A DNA stretch of 64,000 nt from Diphasiastrum complanatum. Taxonomy: Eukaryota > Streptophyta > Lycopodiopsida > Lycopodiales > Lycopodiaceae. The first letter of the stretch is position 1. Each line of letters begins with the position of its first letter. Shown here in pieces: positions 44,739 through 59,885 of this stretch. The stretch spans positions 6,263,118-6,327,117 of the forward strand of contig CM055101.1 in the NCBI GenBank assembly GCA_029204225.1, given 5' to 3'. The position numbers and the translations under genes are program-made. The notes beneath the pieces are model-generated. The model saw nothing but the letters and a program-made list of their open reading frames with translations. It was not told the DNA's origin and did no database searches.

Positions 44739-45189
44739 AACAAACATCCTGCCTATGGGAACAACACTTTGTAGCCAATACCAAGAAGCAACAATGGAGA
44801 AGTACAAGTTTTGAGCTCTTGTTCGTAATTTCTCAACATTTGGATTGATTAACAATTTTTTATTTGTTGTGTGCAGGTTGTAAATGGATGAAAAATGTAG
44901 ATTCAATCGTTGTCACATTTTGCATTTTGCGTTCATTGACCTTGCATCTTGTTTATGCATTTATTGTTTGAGAGCTAGATTTTATTTTGCTAGCAAGGTA
45001 GCATGCATTGATGAGATCATATTGATGGCAATCACATAATTCACATGTTCAATTTATTTGTCAAATCATGCTTTCTTGTAGTGTAATCATCTATGCATAA
45101 TTATGCATTGATAATACTTCTAAATTGTATTCAATGATCAACATGGGCACTTAAATTCATGTTTACCACTCCACACTAATAGTTTTAAC

Positions 45190-47086
<1,897 letters not shown>

Positions 47087-47752
47087 CTAGGCCTTGTGAC
47101 GTGCTTTCTCTGCAGCAAGAGCATGGACCACTAACAGGCGTGTTTTGCACAACTTGTGTAGCGCTTCGTGACGAAGGTGGAGCAATATTGTATCATCCAA
47201 TCGTTGCACTGTGGCAATGCAAAGAGATGGAATGAGAAATTCCACTGGCATGACTGCATCTTGGCCATACACCAGTTGGAATGGAGTTTTTTGTGCTGCC
47301 TTTGTATGCAGTTCTGAAAGCCCATAGAGCAGCGTGTAGCTTGTGCTCCCAATCTGATATGCTTGCTTCAACTGTCTTTGTCAAAATGCCGCACAGAATC
47401 TTTTTAGAAGATTTGGCTTGGCCAATGCTTCTTGGGTAGTAAGGCATGCTGAAACGATGGATCACAAAGAACTCTTCTAATAAGACCTTGATGGTCTCGT
47501 TGACAAAGTGAGTTTCCCGATCGCTAACTATCTCCATTGGGCATCCAAAGCGCAAAATGATATTTTCGTAAAGGAACTTCACGGTGGACCTAGCATCTGC
47601 TATGCGCACTGCTTTGGCTTCAACCCACTTTGTGAGATAATCTGTAGTCACGATGATATATCGGGCTTAGGTACTGCGAGCGGCTGGGTGAATAGGGCCG
47701 ATGCAATCAAGTCCCCATTTTTCAAATGGAGCTTGAGCCAATAGAGGATGTA
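47087..47752 (-). pseudogene. Ty3/gypsy integrase remnant (unit B)
   Basis: Same stop, frame change and Glu-to-Lys change as in unit A; further substitutions (for example Gly to Glu in VSDRGTHF giving VSDRETHF). Confidence 0.92.
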
Positions 47753-48100
47753 GATTTGCAAAAAATTCTTAACATTTTCAAGAATTTTACTACTCTCAAC
47801 ATTTGATATCAAGGGTTCTATCCTCAATCAACGTTAGTTCTATCCTCTATCAACATTACATGTCATGATTTTGTGATTTATTTGAAAGCCTTTTTGATAT
47901 AAATACCATCTTAAAAATAGATGGGCCTTGTGACACCTAAAAGTCCATATTAAAGCATGAGATTCATTTCCAAAGAAAAGGTCTTTTTTAGTTCCCTCCA
48001 TTAAAGGTCCTGAAAAGCCACTTATTGTGCCTCTTTAGTACTTATCTCTCTCAGAGAGGTTACCTACTCCTCTCATTATTACATTGTTTTTTCTCCAATA

Positions 48101-48218
<118 letters not shown>

Positions 48219-49070
48219 ATATATGTATTTAAACTTATGTACAGTTTTGCGCATGTGTATGGGTGGACCCATGCATCCTCCTCCCCTCACTCATGCATGA
48301 GCTTTTTCTAACTAAAAAACTTGGGGAAGAGGATGCATGTATGGGAAAAAGGATGCATGACCCTCTTCCCCATGCATATATATTTATATATATATATATA
48401 AAAAGATATCTAAGAGAGAGAGTGTAAGGGTGGTGATAACTAAGTCTAGAACCCTATGTTACGCCTAGACCCTACTATTCTCTTATACATACAAACAATA
48501 CTTTTGCTTACCCAAGATTTTGAAAATAGCTACTTGGGGCATGAAAACAACCTCTCTCAGACGCGCACACAGAAACCCAAAGAGCAAAAGCAATGTTGCG
48601 GCTCTACTGCCGTGAGAGCTCTTTCTCTCTTCTTTTCTTAGTTAGTTGTGGATCGAATATCTTCCTTCCTTGGTTGTGGTCGCAATTCCTATTTGGAGCG
48701 GAGCAAGCAACTCATTGTTTAACAAAGTGGGTGGCTGAGCGACTCTTTGAGAGGGATGGCCATTGTGTGCAGGCGCCGATCAAGAAACAATCCATTGATT
48801 GCATTCTGAAATTTGCAGGAGCCCAGCCTTTGAGAGTGCAAAGGATTTTGTCACAAAAACTAGAATGATGGTTTCACGACCGTCCAACTCATGAAACACC
48901 TGCTCACAAGCACTGACATTGCAATTCTTTGTTTCTGATGACATATCTGCTTTCGTGTAAGGCCATGATCACACTCGCAGCAGGTCAACTTGGGTCAATC
49001 TATATCATCAAAGCAGCGCTTCTTGCAGAATTAAGGGAGTGTTTCATCATGACTATCATGTCACTGATAT

Positions 49071-49802
49071 CTACACTCCTCCATCATATTCTTTATCTCT
49101 CGAGGTTCCTTCTATTGTAATATAATATTGTGGCAGAATAGGTTGGCCAAAGACAATAATGTTTTCCATCATGGCCTCATTTTGACAATCCAGAATATCT
49201 GGCTCCTGAGTATCATTGTGAGGGATCTTTGCACTTTTTGTCTCGAATTTTGTTTCCAATGCCACATGCCGCAGCTTTTTTCTTTTCCGAACAAGAGAGA
49301 AGAAAACTATGAGAAGAACAAAGATGAAACCAAGACTGCTGACAAATGCCAATAGTAGTTTACTTGAACTACGCTTCTGCTGCAGACTCAAGGGAGGTTG
49401 GGTCAGTGCAAGGGCAGGGGCAGGGGCAGGGGTAACTTGCGGAAGAGCCGAGACTTTTAAGTAAAAATGGCGATCACCGGTACCACCACTTGCATTATGG
49501 TAGCGACCATTCCAAAGTGGGTCTGTTTTTAACTAGCATTTTTGCAGAAGATACGAATAAACAAATCCATTACATTGACAGCCCTCTCCACACTTCTGCA
49601 TAGAAGTGCTGAAGTCGAGGCTCTCACCTCCAACAGAATCATATTCTACAACTGGGTAATCAATGGAAACCAAGAGCACAAACTCCACAGAATCACTGCT
49701 ACTGCATTGTGAAGATAGTAGTGGAACGATCAGTTTGTAGCCCCAACAACTATCCGCTGGATCAATTTACTCAAAGCCATCAGGACAGCTGCATATGATC
49801 AT
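49071..49802 (-). pseudogene. G-type lectin receptor-like kinase fragment (unit B)
   Basis: Paralogue of 38039-38770 at offset 11,032. It keeps the same early TAA and has an added TAG where unit A has the second Cys of the QKCCLKID motif (near 49535). The membrane helix and juxtamembrane part stay open (49391-49071). Confidence 0.85.
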
Positions 49803-50189
49803 GTCTGCGTGTTATAATTTTTTGAGTAACAAATGCTTATGAAGTTATTGCACTTTATTAAATTCTTCAAACTTCAGTGAGAAGAGTCTTTCACCATTGT
49901 ATGGAAGAATCTTTGTCCATTGATCACATTATGAAATTTGCAGGAGCCCAGCCTTCGAGAGTGTAAAGGATTCTGTCATGGACATTGGAATGATGGTTTC
50001 ACGGCCACCCAACTGATGAAACACCTGCTCACAAGCACTGCACATTGCAATTCTTTGTTTCTGATGACATATCTACTTTTGTGGAAGGCCATGATCATGC
50101 TTGCAGCAGGTCAACTTGGGTCAATCTAAATCATCAAAGCAACGTTTTTTGTAGAATTAAGAGAGTGTTTCATCATGACTATCATGTCA

Positions 50190-50359
50190 CTGATATCTAC
50201 ACTCCCTTAATTCTTATGTATTAGCAAATATTGTAAAATTTTGCCAATCACAGGCAATCCTAAGCTATCGCTTGGCAGGTCTTTAATCCCTCTACGTTAA
50301 TTTAGACTATGCAAGATGAAATACACCCCAACTACAAATGCAAGGGCACCCAACAACAA
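50190..50359 (-). pseudogene. Cytochrome P450-like N-terminal fragment (unit B)
   Basis: Paralogue of 39150-39318. Codon 21 (Gln, CAA) is now TAA at 50299-50297. Confidence 0.6.
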
Positions 50360-50626
50360 CTATGCCACAACCATGATTTATTGATTACCACAACTCTGAA
50401 GATCATCCACTCAAGGTCCTTGATAACTATAGCTGGGATGCTACTCTGTGTGTCCAAATGGAGGACGATTATCTCAAAAGATTAAAAAATGACCACAGGC
50501 TTCAATGTAACAAGAAGAAACAATCTGTAAGGGTGCTGTCTTGGTGTTCTAGTAGTCTCATGAACTGCAAGCGCTTGCCATGATGCAAGCATGAACTTCA
50601 ATTGATTCGATAATCTTTCTATCGAT
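50348..50626 (+). repeat. Stub of a further tandem unit
   Basis: Matches 28411-28689 and 39307-39585, then breaks at ATCGAT (50621-50626), where the other units continue 'tctctctc' and this one 'agccttc'. It marks the right edge of the tandem array. Confidence 0.93.
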
Positions 50627-50775
50627 AGCCTTCATTGTGGCTCAGCCAGCCCTTCAGGTCGAGAGAATGATATGCATGTAGTCCATGCTATGCATGATTT
50701 AGTTGGTCTAACTGTATAAAATTTGAGATTACACATGTTTTTATGTCTAGGTATCCCCCCCTTTAAGAGTCTCAC

Positions 50776-51092
50776 CTAATATGCGAGGTTTTTGTTTTGT
50801 TTGTTTCAGAAGCAGCCACGTACATAATAGATTTTGCGGTCGTGTATTTTTCTCTGTGAAATGGCTGCTACGAGTGTTGTCCAAATCACGGTTTGCTACT
50901 TGCTCCTCTTGCTGGCATATTATGTGATGGTTTTGATGTAGCATTTGGATAGGATTTGGAAGCAGTTTGCACCTAATATGAGGGGTTTTTGTTTTGTTTT
51001 GTTTCAGAAGTAGCCAAGTACATGACAGATTTTGCGGTCGTGTACCCAAGGAAGATTTTTCTCTACGAAATGGCTGCTACGAGTGTTGTCCA
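50776..51092. repeat. Short tandem/interspersed repeat pair
   Basis: 'cacctaatatgcgaggtttttgttttg' type sequence followed by 'tttcagaagcagcca', 'attttgcggtcgtgta' and 'ctacgagtgttgtcc' occurs at about 50773-50885 and again at about 50972-51092. The second copy leads straight into the 1.35-kb duplicated segment. Confidence 0.8.
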
Positions 51093-52293
51093 TATCATTC
51101 CTTGAATGCTTCGCAACTTTGTGAGAAAAACCTTATCCATCCTTTTTTTAATCCAGCAATGCTTTTGGACTCTGTTAACATGGTTGGGCATATCAAATAT
51201 GCAATGATCTGTATGCATATATTTGATGGGAGTTTGCGTTCCATGCTCTTTAACTTTCTTTCATTATACAAGGACCTGATTTTGCATAAACTTCATGCTG
51301 TTTGACAAAGTTGTCTATTGATCCATAAGATTACCACAATTTTTAAAGGAACAACAAACATGGCATGTCTTTTTTGATAAATTATGAATGCTTGATTGTA
51401 AGTTTCTGATTTTGCAACCGTGTAAATTTTTTTTGGCCTGCGGCCCACATTTCTTTTTGCTTTTTGCAATTTCAGAGTTCATTAGTGAAACGGTGGACTG
51501 CAACCATTGTCTGTTGTCATCTTCAAGCATTCCACCATGCCAAAGATCACTGAACAATTTTGGAATGTCTGATCAGACCTGTAAATAAATCGTTCAAGAA
51601 TCTTTTAGACATTGGAATAGTAGGATACGCATTTGGAATGTCTAAACGATTGCATGTTTGATTTTGGAATACGTATCATTGTGATGTGGACAGTGGGATA
51701 CGCATTTCAAGAATGCGATTCCACATAAGAAATTCTCCAAATCGTGCAAGGTTCGAAAGATGATAGAGTTTTTTCATTGGTTGGTGGAATGTTTGCACGC
51801 TATTTATTCAAGTCATTCCACCAAGGGAAGAATTGGTGTTTTCTGTCGAGCGGTGGTAGTTATGAGTCTGTAGGATAACCCAGACATTGCAAGGCTTAGC
51901 CAGGATAAAGCGACATAAACAGACAGGCGGTTTCGCTGGCCAATGGCCTCACCCGTGGAATTTCTTAAGCCAGATCAAGAATCCCAGGCTTGGCGGAAAG
52001 ATAAGGCCAACCAGCCAATCCAGACTGGCAGATTATGCCGTTGGGATAAACCACACGACAACGCATACTAAAGCTCTTGAATCTTGATACAGTTCTATGG
52101 AACTCTTGATGCATATTCCACTGTCCACAAAAGCATGATGGCAAATTCTCGATGCTTATCCCACTGGCGTATCCCACTATCCACAAAAGTGCGATGGCCG
52201 AGATGTGTGAGATATGTTAGATATTCAAGATGCAAGATCTGCGAGATCGGCCGCCATCCAAATCATCGGCCGCCACATAGATCGGTCGTCATC

Positions 52294-52321
52294 GCTCGCC
52301 AACGACAGGCACATGTTACTA

Positions 52322-52322
<1 letters not shown>
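52294..52322 (+). mobile_element. Helitron-like 3' terminus (copy 1)
   Basis: An imperfect hairpin (GCTCGCC-AAC-GACAGGC) is followed by ACATGTTA and CTAA (52319-52322), then T. It is related in sequence to the ends at 19.89 kb. Copy 2 at 59807-59835 has GACGGGC and so one more stem pair. Confidence 0.55.

Positions 52323-52376
<54 letters not shown>
52323..52376. repeat. (TA)n(CA)n compound microsatellite
   Basis: The TA run starts directly after the Helitron-like CTAA end; it is followed by CA repeats and a TA-rich tail to about 52490. Confidence 0.93.
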
Positions 52377-52382
<6 letters not shown>

Positions 52383-52499
52383 TATATATACATATACATA
52401 TATCTATACATATCTAGATACGTGTATATATGTATATATGTGTATATATATGTATATATATCTATATCTATGTATGTATATATATATATATAAAAATAT

Positions 52500-53122
52500 A
52501 AACTAGTTTTGCTATTTTGGTCATGTTTGTATATTTGAAAATCGAGGCCAATTTTCATATTAGATTTAGATTTAGATTTTTCAAAGTTATATTAGTCTAA
52601 AAGCATTTGAATAAACACTTTTGGAAAGTGTAGGGAACTATAGGACACGAGTTTTTGGTACATTCAATTTGAGTAGTAGAGACATTGAATCTATTCATAA
52701 TAATAGTAGCGTTTTTCATTATGGAGGGAAACCAAAGTTTGAAGTTAGGTTTGGACCTGCTACAAAAGAAAGTAACTCATGGGAAGAAAAGACATTCTCT
52801 CTCTCTTATCTCATCCAATGCTTATACATGGTTCTCTTGGGTTCATCTATCCATTGGTGCACTATATTGATGATATCTTGCAATCTTATTTTATGCTATT
52901 TTTGGATCCACACGTGTGAAATATAGTAGCTTACTATTTTTGTACAGACAACAATTTTATCATATCTTATGCTTGATGTTTGATCAGGTTCTTAGTGATT
53001 TGCATCTCTTTCATTAAGTAGATGTTGATTTTTTCACATTGGCAAGATTGGTAGAGTTGATCTATTTCCAACAAAAGATCAAGTTATGGATTTGGATCTT
53101 GATTGATTCCAAATTCTTCACA
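52500..53122 (+). mobile_element. Probable 5' LTR of the copia element
   Basis: Directly upstream of a perfect primer binding site and ending in CA ('ttcttcaca'). The LTR start could not be fixed because no 3' LTR is present for comparison; the left edge given is a guess. Confidence 0.45.
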
Positions 53123-53134
53123 TGGTATCAGAGC
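53123..53134 (+). promoter_or_regulatory. Primer binding site (initiator-Met tRNA) of the copia element
   Basis: TGGTATCAGAGC directly after the presumed LTR end; gag starts about 590 bp downstream, as usual for plant copia. Confidence 0.9.
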
Positions 53135-53723
53135 TTGTGTCACAGGTTATGAATGGATCAAACACTTCTATCAAGGATTTGGTGAAGATATCAATGCTAG
53201 AGCATGCTGGATTGACTTCCATCCAAAAATCGAGTTTCTTGCATATGTAGATTGGATCTTTTGTAGATCAAAACTCATTTTAGGTTATTGAACTTGATGA
53301 ATTCCAATTTCACAACACAGTTACTGGAAATAGCCGATTTTGGATGGATTAGGAAGGTCTCACCTTAGGCTACAAGATTCTATATCAAGTTATTGGCAAT
53401 TGCATGTAGATTTTGAAATATTCAATTTTTTGTGATTTTGTCAAAACCCTAAATTTTGATTGGATCTCTATTTTTTGAGGTTATTGAACTTCATTAAAAT
53501 GTGTTTCAATCTTAGGAAGTGGCAAGGATCATTAGATTGAGGATAGATCATAAGTTGATCAAGATTTCTACATTCTATGTGTCGATTTGCTAAATATAAG
53601 TGCTAGAAGAGAATTGAGAGGTTCCATATCTTTGTGATTTCTTTTTGGAAACATTTGTTTTATCTCAAAATAGTACTTTGTGCATTGGAACAGGTTGAAA
53701 GAGAAGGATCAAGTCATTGCAAC

Positions 53724-54604
53724 ATGGCTACATCAAGTGGATACATGTTGGAAGGCAATCATAGGCTTACGTCAAGCAACTATTCACTGTGGAAAGTGAG
53801 GATGGAATCACTTCTTGAGATGAATTATGTTTTGGCTATTGTTGTAGGTTTGGAGGAGAGACCCAGAACACAACAAGAACAATTGAGTCATGACAAGGGG
53901 GCCAAAACAACTCTACACATGATCAAGATGAATGTTACCAGTGAACTTAAGGAAGTTGGTAAGAGTACTTCATCAAAGGATGCTTGGAATTCATTAAAAA
54001 AGCTTTATGAATCCAAGTCTATTTCTAGAGTATTGACTCTAAGAAGACAAATCTTTTGCAGATGAATAGAGTCCAAATATTTTTGTTTTGAGAATAAAAG
54101 ATTTGAATGATGAGTTGATGAGATCATTAAGGAAGGAGAGCTTGTTCAAGTTTTTCTTAATGGTTTGTTGGATGCTCTTGGTAACATTGTACAAAGTCTT
54201 GCTATTCAAAGAACTTTGCCAAGTTTGATTGATCTTCAAGAGATCTTGATCAATGAAGAATATAGGCTTCAAGCAAGAGGTGGATTTTCATCAACATCTC
54301 AAGTTGGAGAGGAGGCTATGTTCATCAAGGGCAACTTCAAGGGCAAAAGCAAAAGCAAGTGGTCTAAAGGGCAAGATCAAGGGGAGGCTTCTTCAAATGG
54401 CAAAAAGAAAGATAGATCAAAGCTCAAGTGATTCTATTGCGGCATCAAATGACACTTTGCAAGTGAGTGCTACAAGAAGAAGAGAGATCAAGGAGACAAG
54501 CAAGGTAATCTTACTCATGATGAAGCTGGTTTGGATGTTCAAAATTCAAATGATGATGCTTTTGTGATCTCTTCATGTATGCTTGATAATGATGGAGATC
54601 TAGA
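53724..54604 (+). pseudogene. gag: Ty1/copia Gag, broken
   Basis: The likely start is the ATG at 53724 (MATSSGY), since the frame upstream is leader. N-terminal LTSSNYSLWKVRMES is the typical copia Gag opening; AWNSLKKLYESKS follows. The frame stops at 54063, and the rest lies in other frames: VQVFLNGLLDALGNI, LINEEYRLQ, a Lys-rich linker, and a zinc knuckle in which two codons (one Cys, one Gly position) are now TGA. Inactive. Confidence 0.9.
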
Positions 54605-54614
54605 TCCATGGTGA

Positions 54615-56183
54615 ATTGATATTGGAACAAGCTCACACATGACTTTTGAGTACTTCACTTCTTTGTTGGCATATGAAGATGACAAGAAGGTGATCTACAC
54701 GGCCAATAATGGTGAGTGTGCAGTCAAAGGGATTGGCACAATTCAAATTTCTCTATCTACAAATAGGAATGTTCATCTGAAGGATGTTTTGTTCATACCT
54801 TCCATTACCAAGAATTTACTTAGTGTGAGTCAAATGCTAAGTAAAGTTTTCAAAGTTGAGTTTGATGGAGATGCTTGCATGATCAAAATGAAGGATATCT
54901 TGATTTCAAAAGGTAAAAGGAAAGGGAAATTGTTCAAACTAGATGCTTGTGTTATTGCTAACCAAGTTGGATTTGTGGCAAGTGAGCAAGTACCTATTCA
55001 AGAGGTTTGTCATAAAAGGATGGGGCACCTCAACTTCAAGTCATTGGAGGTAACGACTAAGAAGCAAGTTGTGATTGGTCTTCCAAAATCCTTAAGTAGC
55101 ATCAATCATGTTTGTGAGTCTTGTGCTTTGTCAAAGTCACATAGGCTACCTTATGCTAGATCTACATCTAGATCTACAAAGCCTTTTCAAGTTGTACATT
55201 CGGATATTAATGGAATTACTACAACTAGCAATAGTGGAGCTAAGATGTATGTAACTTTCATTGATGATTTTAGTAGATTTTGTTGGATGTATCTACTAAA
55301 GAGCAAAGATGAAGTGTATGATATCTTTGTTAAGTTCAATAATGGATGGGAGAACCAATTTTCCACAAGGATAAAGTGCTTAAAGAGTGACAATGGTGGA
55401 AAGTACATATCTACCAAGTTTAAGGCTTTTTGTGATGAGCATGGGATCAAGAGGGAGTATACAACACCAAGGACCCCAGAACAAAATGGAGTGGCTGAGA
55501 GGAAAATTAGAACTTTATGTGAAAGTGACAAAGCCACGAGGTTAAGTGCTAACCTTGATAAGCCATTTTGGGATCAAGCTTTGTTGTGTGCCAATTTCTT
55601 GTGCAATAGGTGGTCGAGTGCTATTTTGGATGAAAGGACACCTTTTGAGATGCTATTCAAGAGGAGGCCGAATGTCAACTCTCTAAGAACTTTTGGATGC
55701 ACATGCTATGTCAACATTACTCTTGATGATAGGACCAAGGAGGATCCATCTTCAAGGAAAGGTATTTTTGTTGGATATAGTGAGGTGAGTAAAGCCTACA
55801 AGGTGTACATTCCTTATACTAATAAAGTGATTGTTGGTAGAGATGTCATTTTTGATGAGGGGAATATTTCAAAAGTATCTTCAAGCATTATTGATGGTGA
55901 TGTGGATGGATCTAACATTCTTGATATTGATGTAAAGGATCCTACTTTAGATGGTGATGATGATGGACCTTCATCAAGTCAAAAGCCAAGGAGAACATCA
56001 AGGGAAAGAAAAATGTCTTCAAGGGTCACATATGATGAGAAAGGTACTAAGAAAGTTGTTGGAGGTACACACTTTGCTTTCCTAACCTATTCTGATGAAC
56101 CTACTTGTGTAGATGAAGCAAGAAAGAAAGAGGAGTGGATCCAAGCAATGGATCTTGAGTATCAAGCTTTTATGAAGAATTGA
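54615..56183 (+). pseudogene. pol: Ty1/copia protease end and complete integrase (long open frame)
   Basis: A TGA just before 54615 cuts the protease, whose active site reads IDIGTSSHM; the usual DSG is DIG, so Ser is lost. After LLSVSQML come the pre-integrase zinc finger (HKRMGHLNF, CESCALSKSHRLP), the catalytic core with Asp in VHSDINGI, Asp in KSDNGGKY, and Glu in PEQNGVAERK, then the copia C-terminal region (FGCTCYVNI, GIFVGYS, RDVIFDEG) and linker. The ORF stops at 56183 just before RT. This is the longest open coding stretch in the window; all three catalytic residues remain. Confidence 0.92.
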
Positions 56184-56788
56184 ACATGGAGATTGGTGGA
56201 GTTACCTAAGGACAAGAAAGCTATTGGATGCAAATGGATATTCAAGGTGAAGACAAACCAAGATGGATATATTAGCAAGTACAAGACAAGGTTGGTGGCA
56301 AAAGGATATGCTCAAGAACATGGTATTGACTATGATGAAACCTTTGCACTTGTGGAAAAGTTGGTAAAGCATTCGGATCATCATCTCTCTTGCTACTCTT
56401 TATGGATGAAATATATGGAAATTGGATAACATAAATGTTTTTTTGAATGGTGGTCTTGAGGAGGAAGTGTACATGGAGCAACCCGAGAGCTACATTTCAC
56501 CTACAAAGCCAAATCATGTATTTTTTTTTACAAAAGAGCTTATATGGCCTTAAGCAAGCACCAAGGAGCTGGTATGCTAAGCTGTATACTTTTTTATTCT
56601 CTCAAGGCTTTGTTATGAGTGAGTATGATCATTCACTTTATTACATGTTTGCTAGAAATGATGTTACCATTTTGCTAATCTATGTGGATGATATCATCTT
56701 GAGTGGTGGAGACAACCAAGATGTGGAGGATATCAAGAGTGCTCTCAAGAGTGAGTTTGAGGTGCATGATCTTGGTCACTTGTATTAG
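56184..56788 (+). pseudogene. pol: Ty1/copia reverse transcriptase, N-terminal two thirds
   Basis: Continues from the integrase after a TGA. WRLVELPKDKKAIGCKWIF, YKTRLVAKGYAQ and DYDETFALV are in one frame. A frame change near 56360-56450 follows, then KSLYGLKQAPRSWYAKL and the catalytic YVDDIILSGG. It ends at LGHLY, where the copia sequence stops abruptly and unrelated DNA begins. RNase H and the 3' LTR are missing. Confidence 0.9.
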
Positions 56789-56795
56789 ATTTTAA

Positions 56796-56941
56796 AAATC
56801 CATCTGGTTGGTGTTGAAACAGTCAAAGAGTTACTATTTATCCTAATGATAGAGGAATTAGAAGAAAACTTGCATGTTACTAGTCTCTTACCAAATGATA
56901 TACCAGTGGGGGAGGCACATTTGTCAACAGTGTTCGAAGAG
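56796..56941 (-). repeat. 146-bp block, copy at the copia truncation point
   Basis: Reverse complement of 58446-58591 and 59948-60092. It starts eight bases after the end of the copia homology. On the plus strand it reads openly (HLVGVE, KELLFILMIEELEENLH) but has no known domain. Confidence 0.85.
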
Positions 56942-57142
56942 AATAGGAGGAATCTATTGTAATAAAGTCAAAATTGATAGAAAAATATTTCTTTTAATGT
57001 ATGATTATGCCTACCAAAATTTGAACAAAGTTGTAGTGACAATCGTCAAGCTTGAACCTTTTAGTAACTAACTTCAAAATCATTAGTACTAAAAGTTTGT
57101 AGACAAATAATTATAGAGTGTAGACAATGTACACTTCCTATC

Positions 57143-57354
<212 letters not shown>

Positions 57355-57569
57355 ATAACCAAATGATCATCTATTTATACTAATGCGGAATGCCATTTAA
57401 GCTTATCCAATTAGGGCAACTGATTAGGTTGAGGTCGCAATTGATGCTTAGCCACAATATAGTGTCACATATCCAATTAGGGAAACTACTTATCTTCATA
57501 ACAAACTAACTCGATCCAGTTAGCCTTCGACAATCCTTTGATAATCAAGTGTGTCGAAGCCCAATTGTT

Positions 57570-58375
57570 CGATTCCCTTGTATTTCTACAGATTGTGTAA
57601 AAGAATAAAAAAAAACTACAAAGTTGGATAAATTAATGGATGTAGATTAACTATGGAATTGTAGGAGAATAAGCCAACAAACAATAATGAGGAGTCATGG
57701 GATGTGGAGGGTTGTTATTCATGACACTATGGTTCTCCAGGTGAGTAGAATGCTACATAGGATATAAAGGCACAATGGCCTTAGAGTTTATCAAAGAGTC
57801 GTGTATTTTGAGTGATGAACCAACAACAAAATCCCTCATAGATTGCTTGTGAGAAAATAATTCAAATTAATTTGGTAACTCATGAGGACCCAGAGTGTAT
57901 ATCCATCACTACAAAACGTGATCCAAAGTTCCTTGCTCATGCCACGAAGCTTTTTAAAAAATACAAGGGTGGGGTTTTCCCACTTTTCCAGCTCAATTTG
58001 AGTCAGAAATAGGCATTTAGAATTAGTGCATCTTTGGAATTTCTATTATAACACAAAGCATAGTGCTTTCTGGAATGTATGTACATCAATACTCTTTGTA
58101 AACCTTTTCAATGTGGTAGTCCGGGATTTGACATGTATTGCAACAATGTGTCGGCTGTGTACACAAGATCATGTCATGTGTTGATCATGGCATACATTTG
58201 GAGAACCATAGTCTCATGAACAAAAACCCTCCACATTCTATGACTCCTCAATATTGTTTGTTGGATAATACTCCTCCAATTCCATAGTTAATCTACATCC
58301 ATTGATTTATCCAACTCTGTACTTTTTTTTTATTCTTTTACACAATCTATAGAAATACAAGGGAATTGAAAGATT
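57570..58375. mobile_element. Foldback/MITE-like unit with about 185-bp inverted ends
   Basis: 57570-57750 and 58190-58375 are reverse complements with about 10-15 per cent divergence ('cccttgtatttctac' against 'gaaatacaaggga', 'ggagaaccatag' against 'actatggttctcc'). About 440 bp lies between with no gene. The left arm is also present inverted at 18040-18180. Confidence 0.75.
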
Positions 58376-58445
58376 TTCCAGTAGAGATCGATAGTGCATC
58401 TGGCAATTTTGACTTTATTACTATCAATTCCTCTTTCTTTTTTCG

Positions 58446-58591
58446 AACATTGTTGACAAATGTGCCTCCCCCACCGGTATATAATTTGGGAAGAGACTAG
58501 TAAGATGCAAGTTTTCTTCTAATTCCTCTATCATTAGGATAAATAGTAACTCTTTGAACATTTCAACACCAACCAGATGGATTTTTGACAT
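58446..58591 (+). repeat. 146-bp block flanking the duplicated segment, left
   Basis: Direct repeat with 59948-60092; the pair bracket the second copy of the 1.35-kb segment. Confidence 0.9.
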
Positions 58592-58594
58592 ATA

Positions 58595-59834
58595 AGTGTT
58601 GTCCATATCATTCCTTGAATGCTTCGCAACTTTGTGAGAAAAACCTTATCCATCTTTTTTTTAATCCAGCAATGCTTTTGGACTCTGTTAACATGGTTGG
58701 GCATATCAAATATGCAATGATCTGTATGCATATATTTGATGGGAGTTTGCGTTCCATGCTCTTTAACTTTCTTTCATTATACAAGGACCTGATTTTGCAT
58801 AAACTTCATGCTGTTTGACAAAGTTGTCTATTGATCCATAAGATTACCACAATTTTTAAAGGAACAACAAACATGGCATGTCTTTTTTGATAAATTATGA
58901 ATGCTTGATTGTAAGTTTCTGATTTTGCAACCGTGTAAATTTTTTTTGGCCTGCGGCCCACATTTCTTTTTGCTTTTTGCAATTTCAGAGTTCATTAGTG
59001 AAACGGTGGACTGCAACCATTGTCTGTTGTCATCTTCAAGCATTCCACCATGCCAAAGATCACTGAACAATTTTGGAATGTCTGATCAGACCTGTAAATA
59101 AATCGTTCAAGAATCTTTTAGACATTGGAATAGTAGGATACGCATTTGGAATGTCTAAACGATTGCATGTTTGATTTTGGAATACGTATCATTGTGATGT
59201 GGACAGTGGGATACGCATTTCAAGAATGCGATTCCACATAAGAAATTCTCCAAAACGTGCAAGGTTCGAAAGATGATAGAGTTTTTTCATTGGTTGGTGG
59301 AATGTTTGCACGCTATTTATTCAAGTCATTCCACCAAGGGAAGAATTGGTGTTTTCTGTCGGGCGGTGGTAGTTATGAGTCTGTAGAATAACCCAGACAT
59401 TGCAAGGCTTAGCCAGGATAAAGCGACATAAACAGACAGGCGGTTTCGCTGGCCAATGGCCTCACCCGTGGAATTTCTTAAGCCAGATCAAGAATCCCAG
59501 GCTTGGCGGAAAGATAAGGCCAACCAGCCAATCCAGACTGGCAGATTATGCCGTTGGGATAAACCACACGACAACGCATACTAAAGCTCTTGAATCTTGA
59601 TACAGTTCTATGGAACTCTTGATGCATATTCCACTGTCCACAAAAGCATGATGGCAAATTCTCGATGCTTATCCCACTGGCGTATCCCACTATCCACAAA
59701 AGTGCGATGGCCGAGATGTGTGAGATATGTTAGATATTCAAGATGCAAGATCTGCGAGATCGGCCGCCATCCAAATCATCGGCCGCCACATAGATCGGTC
59801 GTCATCGCTCGCCAACGACGGGCACATGTTACTA

Positions 59835-59885
<51 letters not shown>

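Larger units (their letters stand above)
51082..52427 (+). repeat. 1.35-kb duplicated segment, copy 1
   Basis: Near-identical to 58595-59948 with a constant offset of 7,513 bp until the terminal microsatellite. No recognised gene; shared frames (51315-51557, 51887-52087) are short and without domains. It ends with a Helitron-like terminus and (TA)(CA) tracts. Confidence 0.93.
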
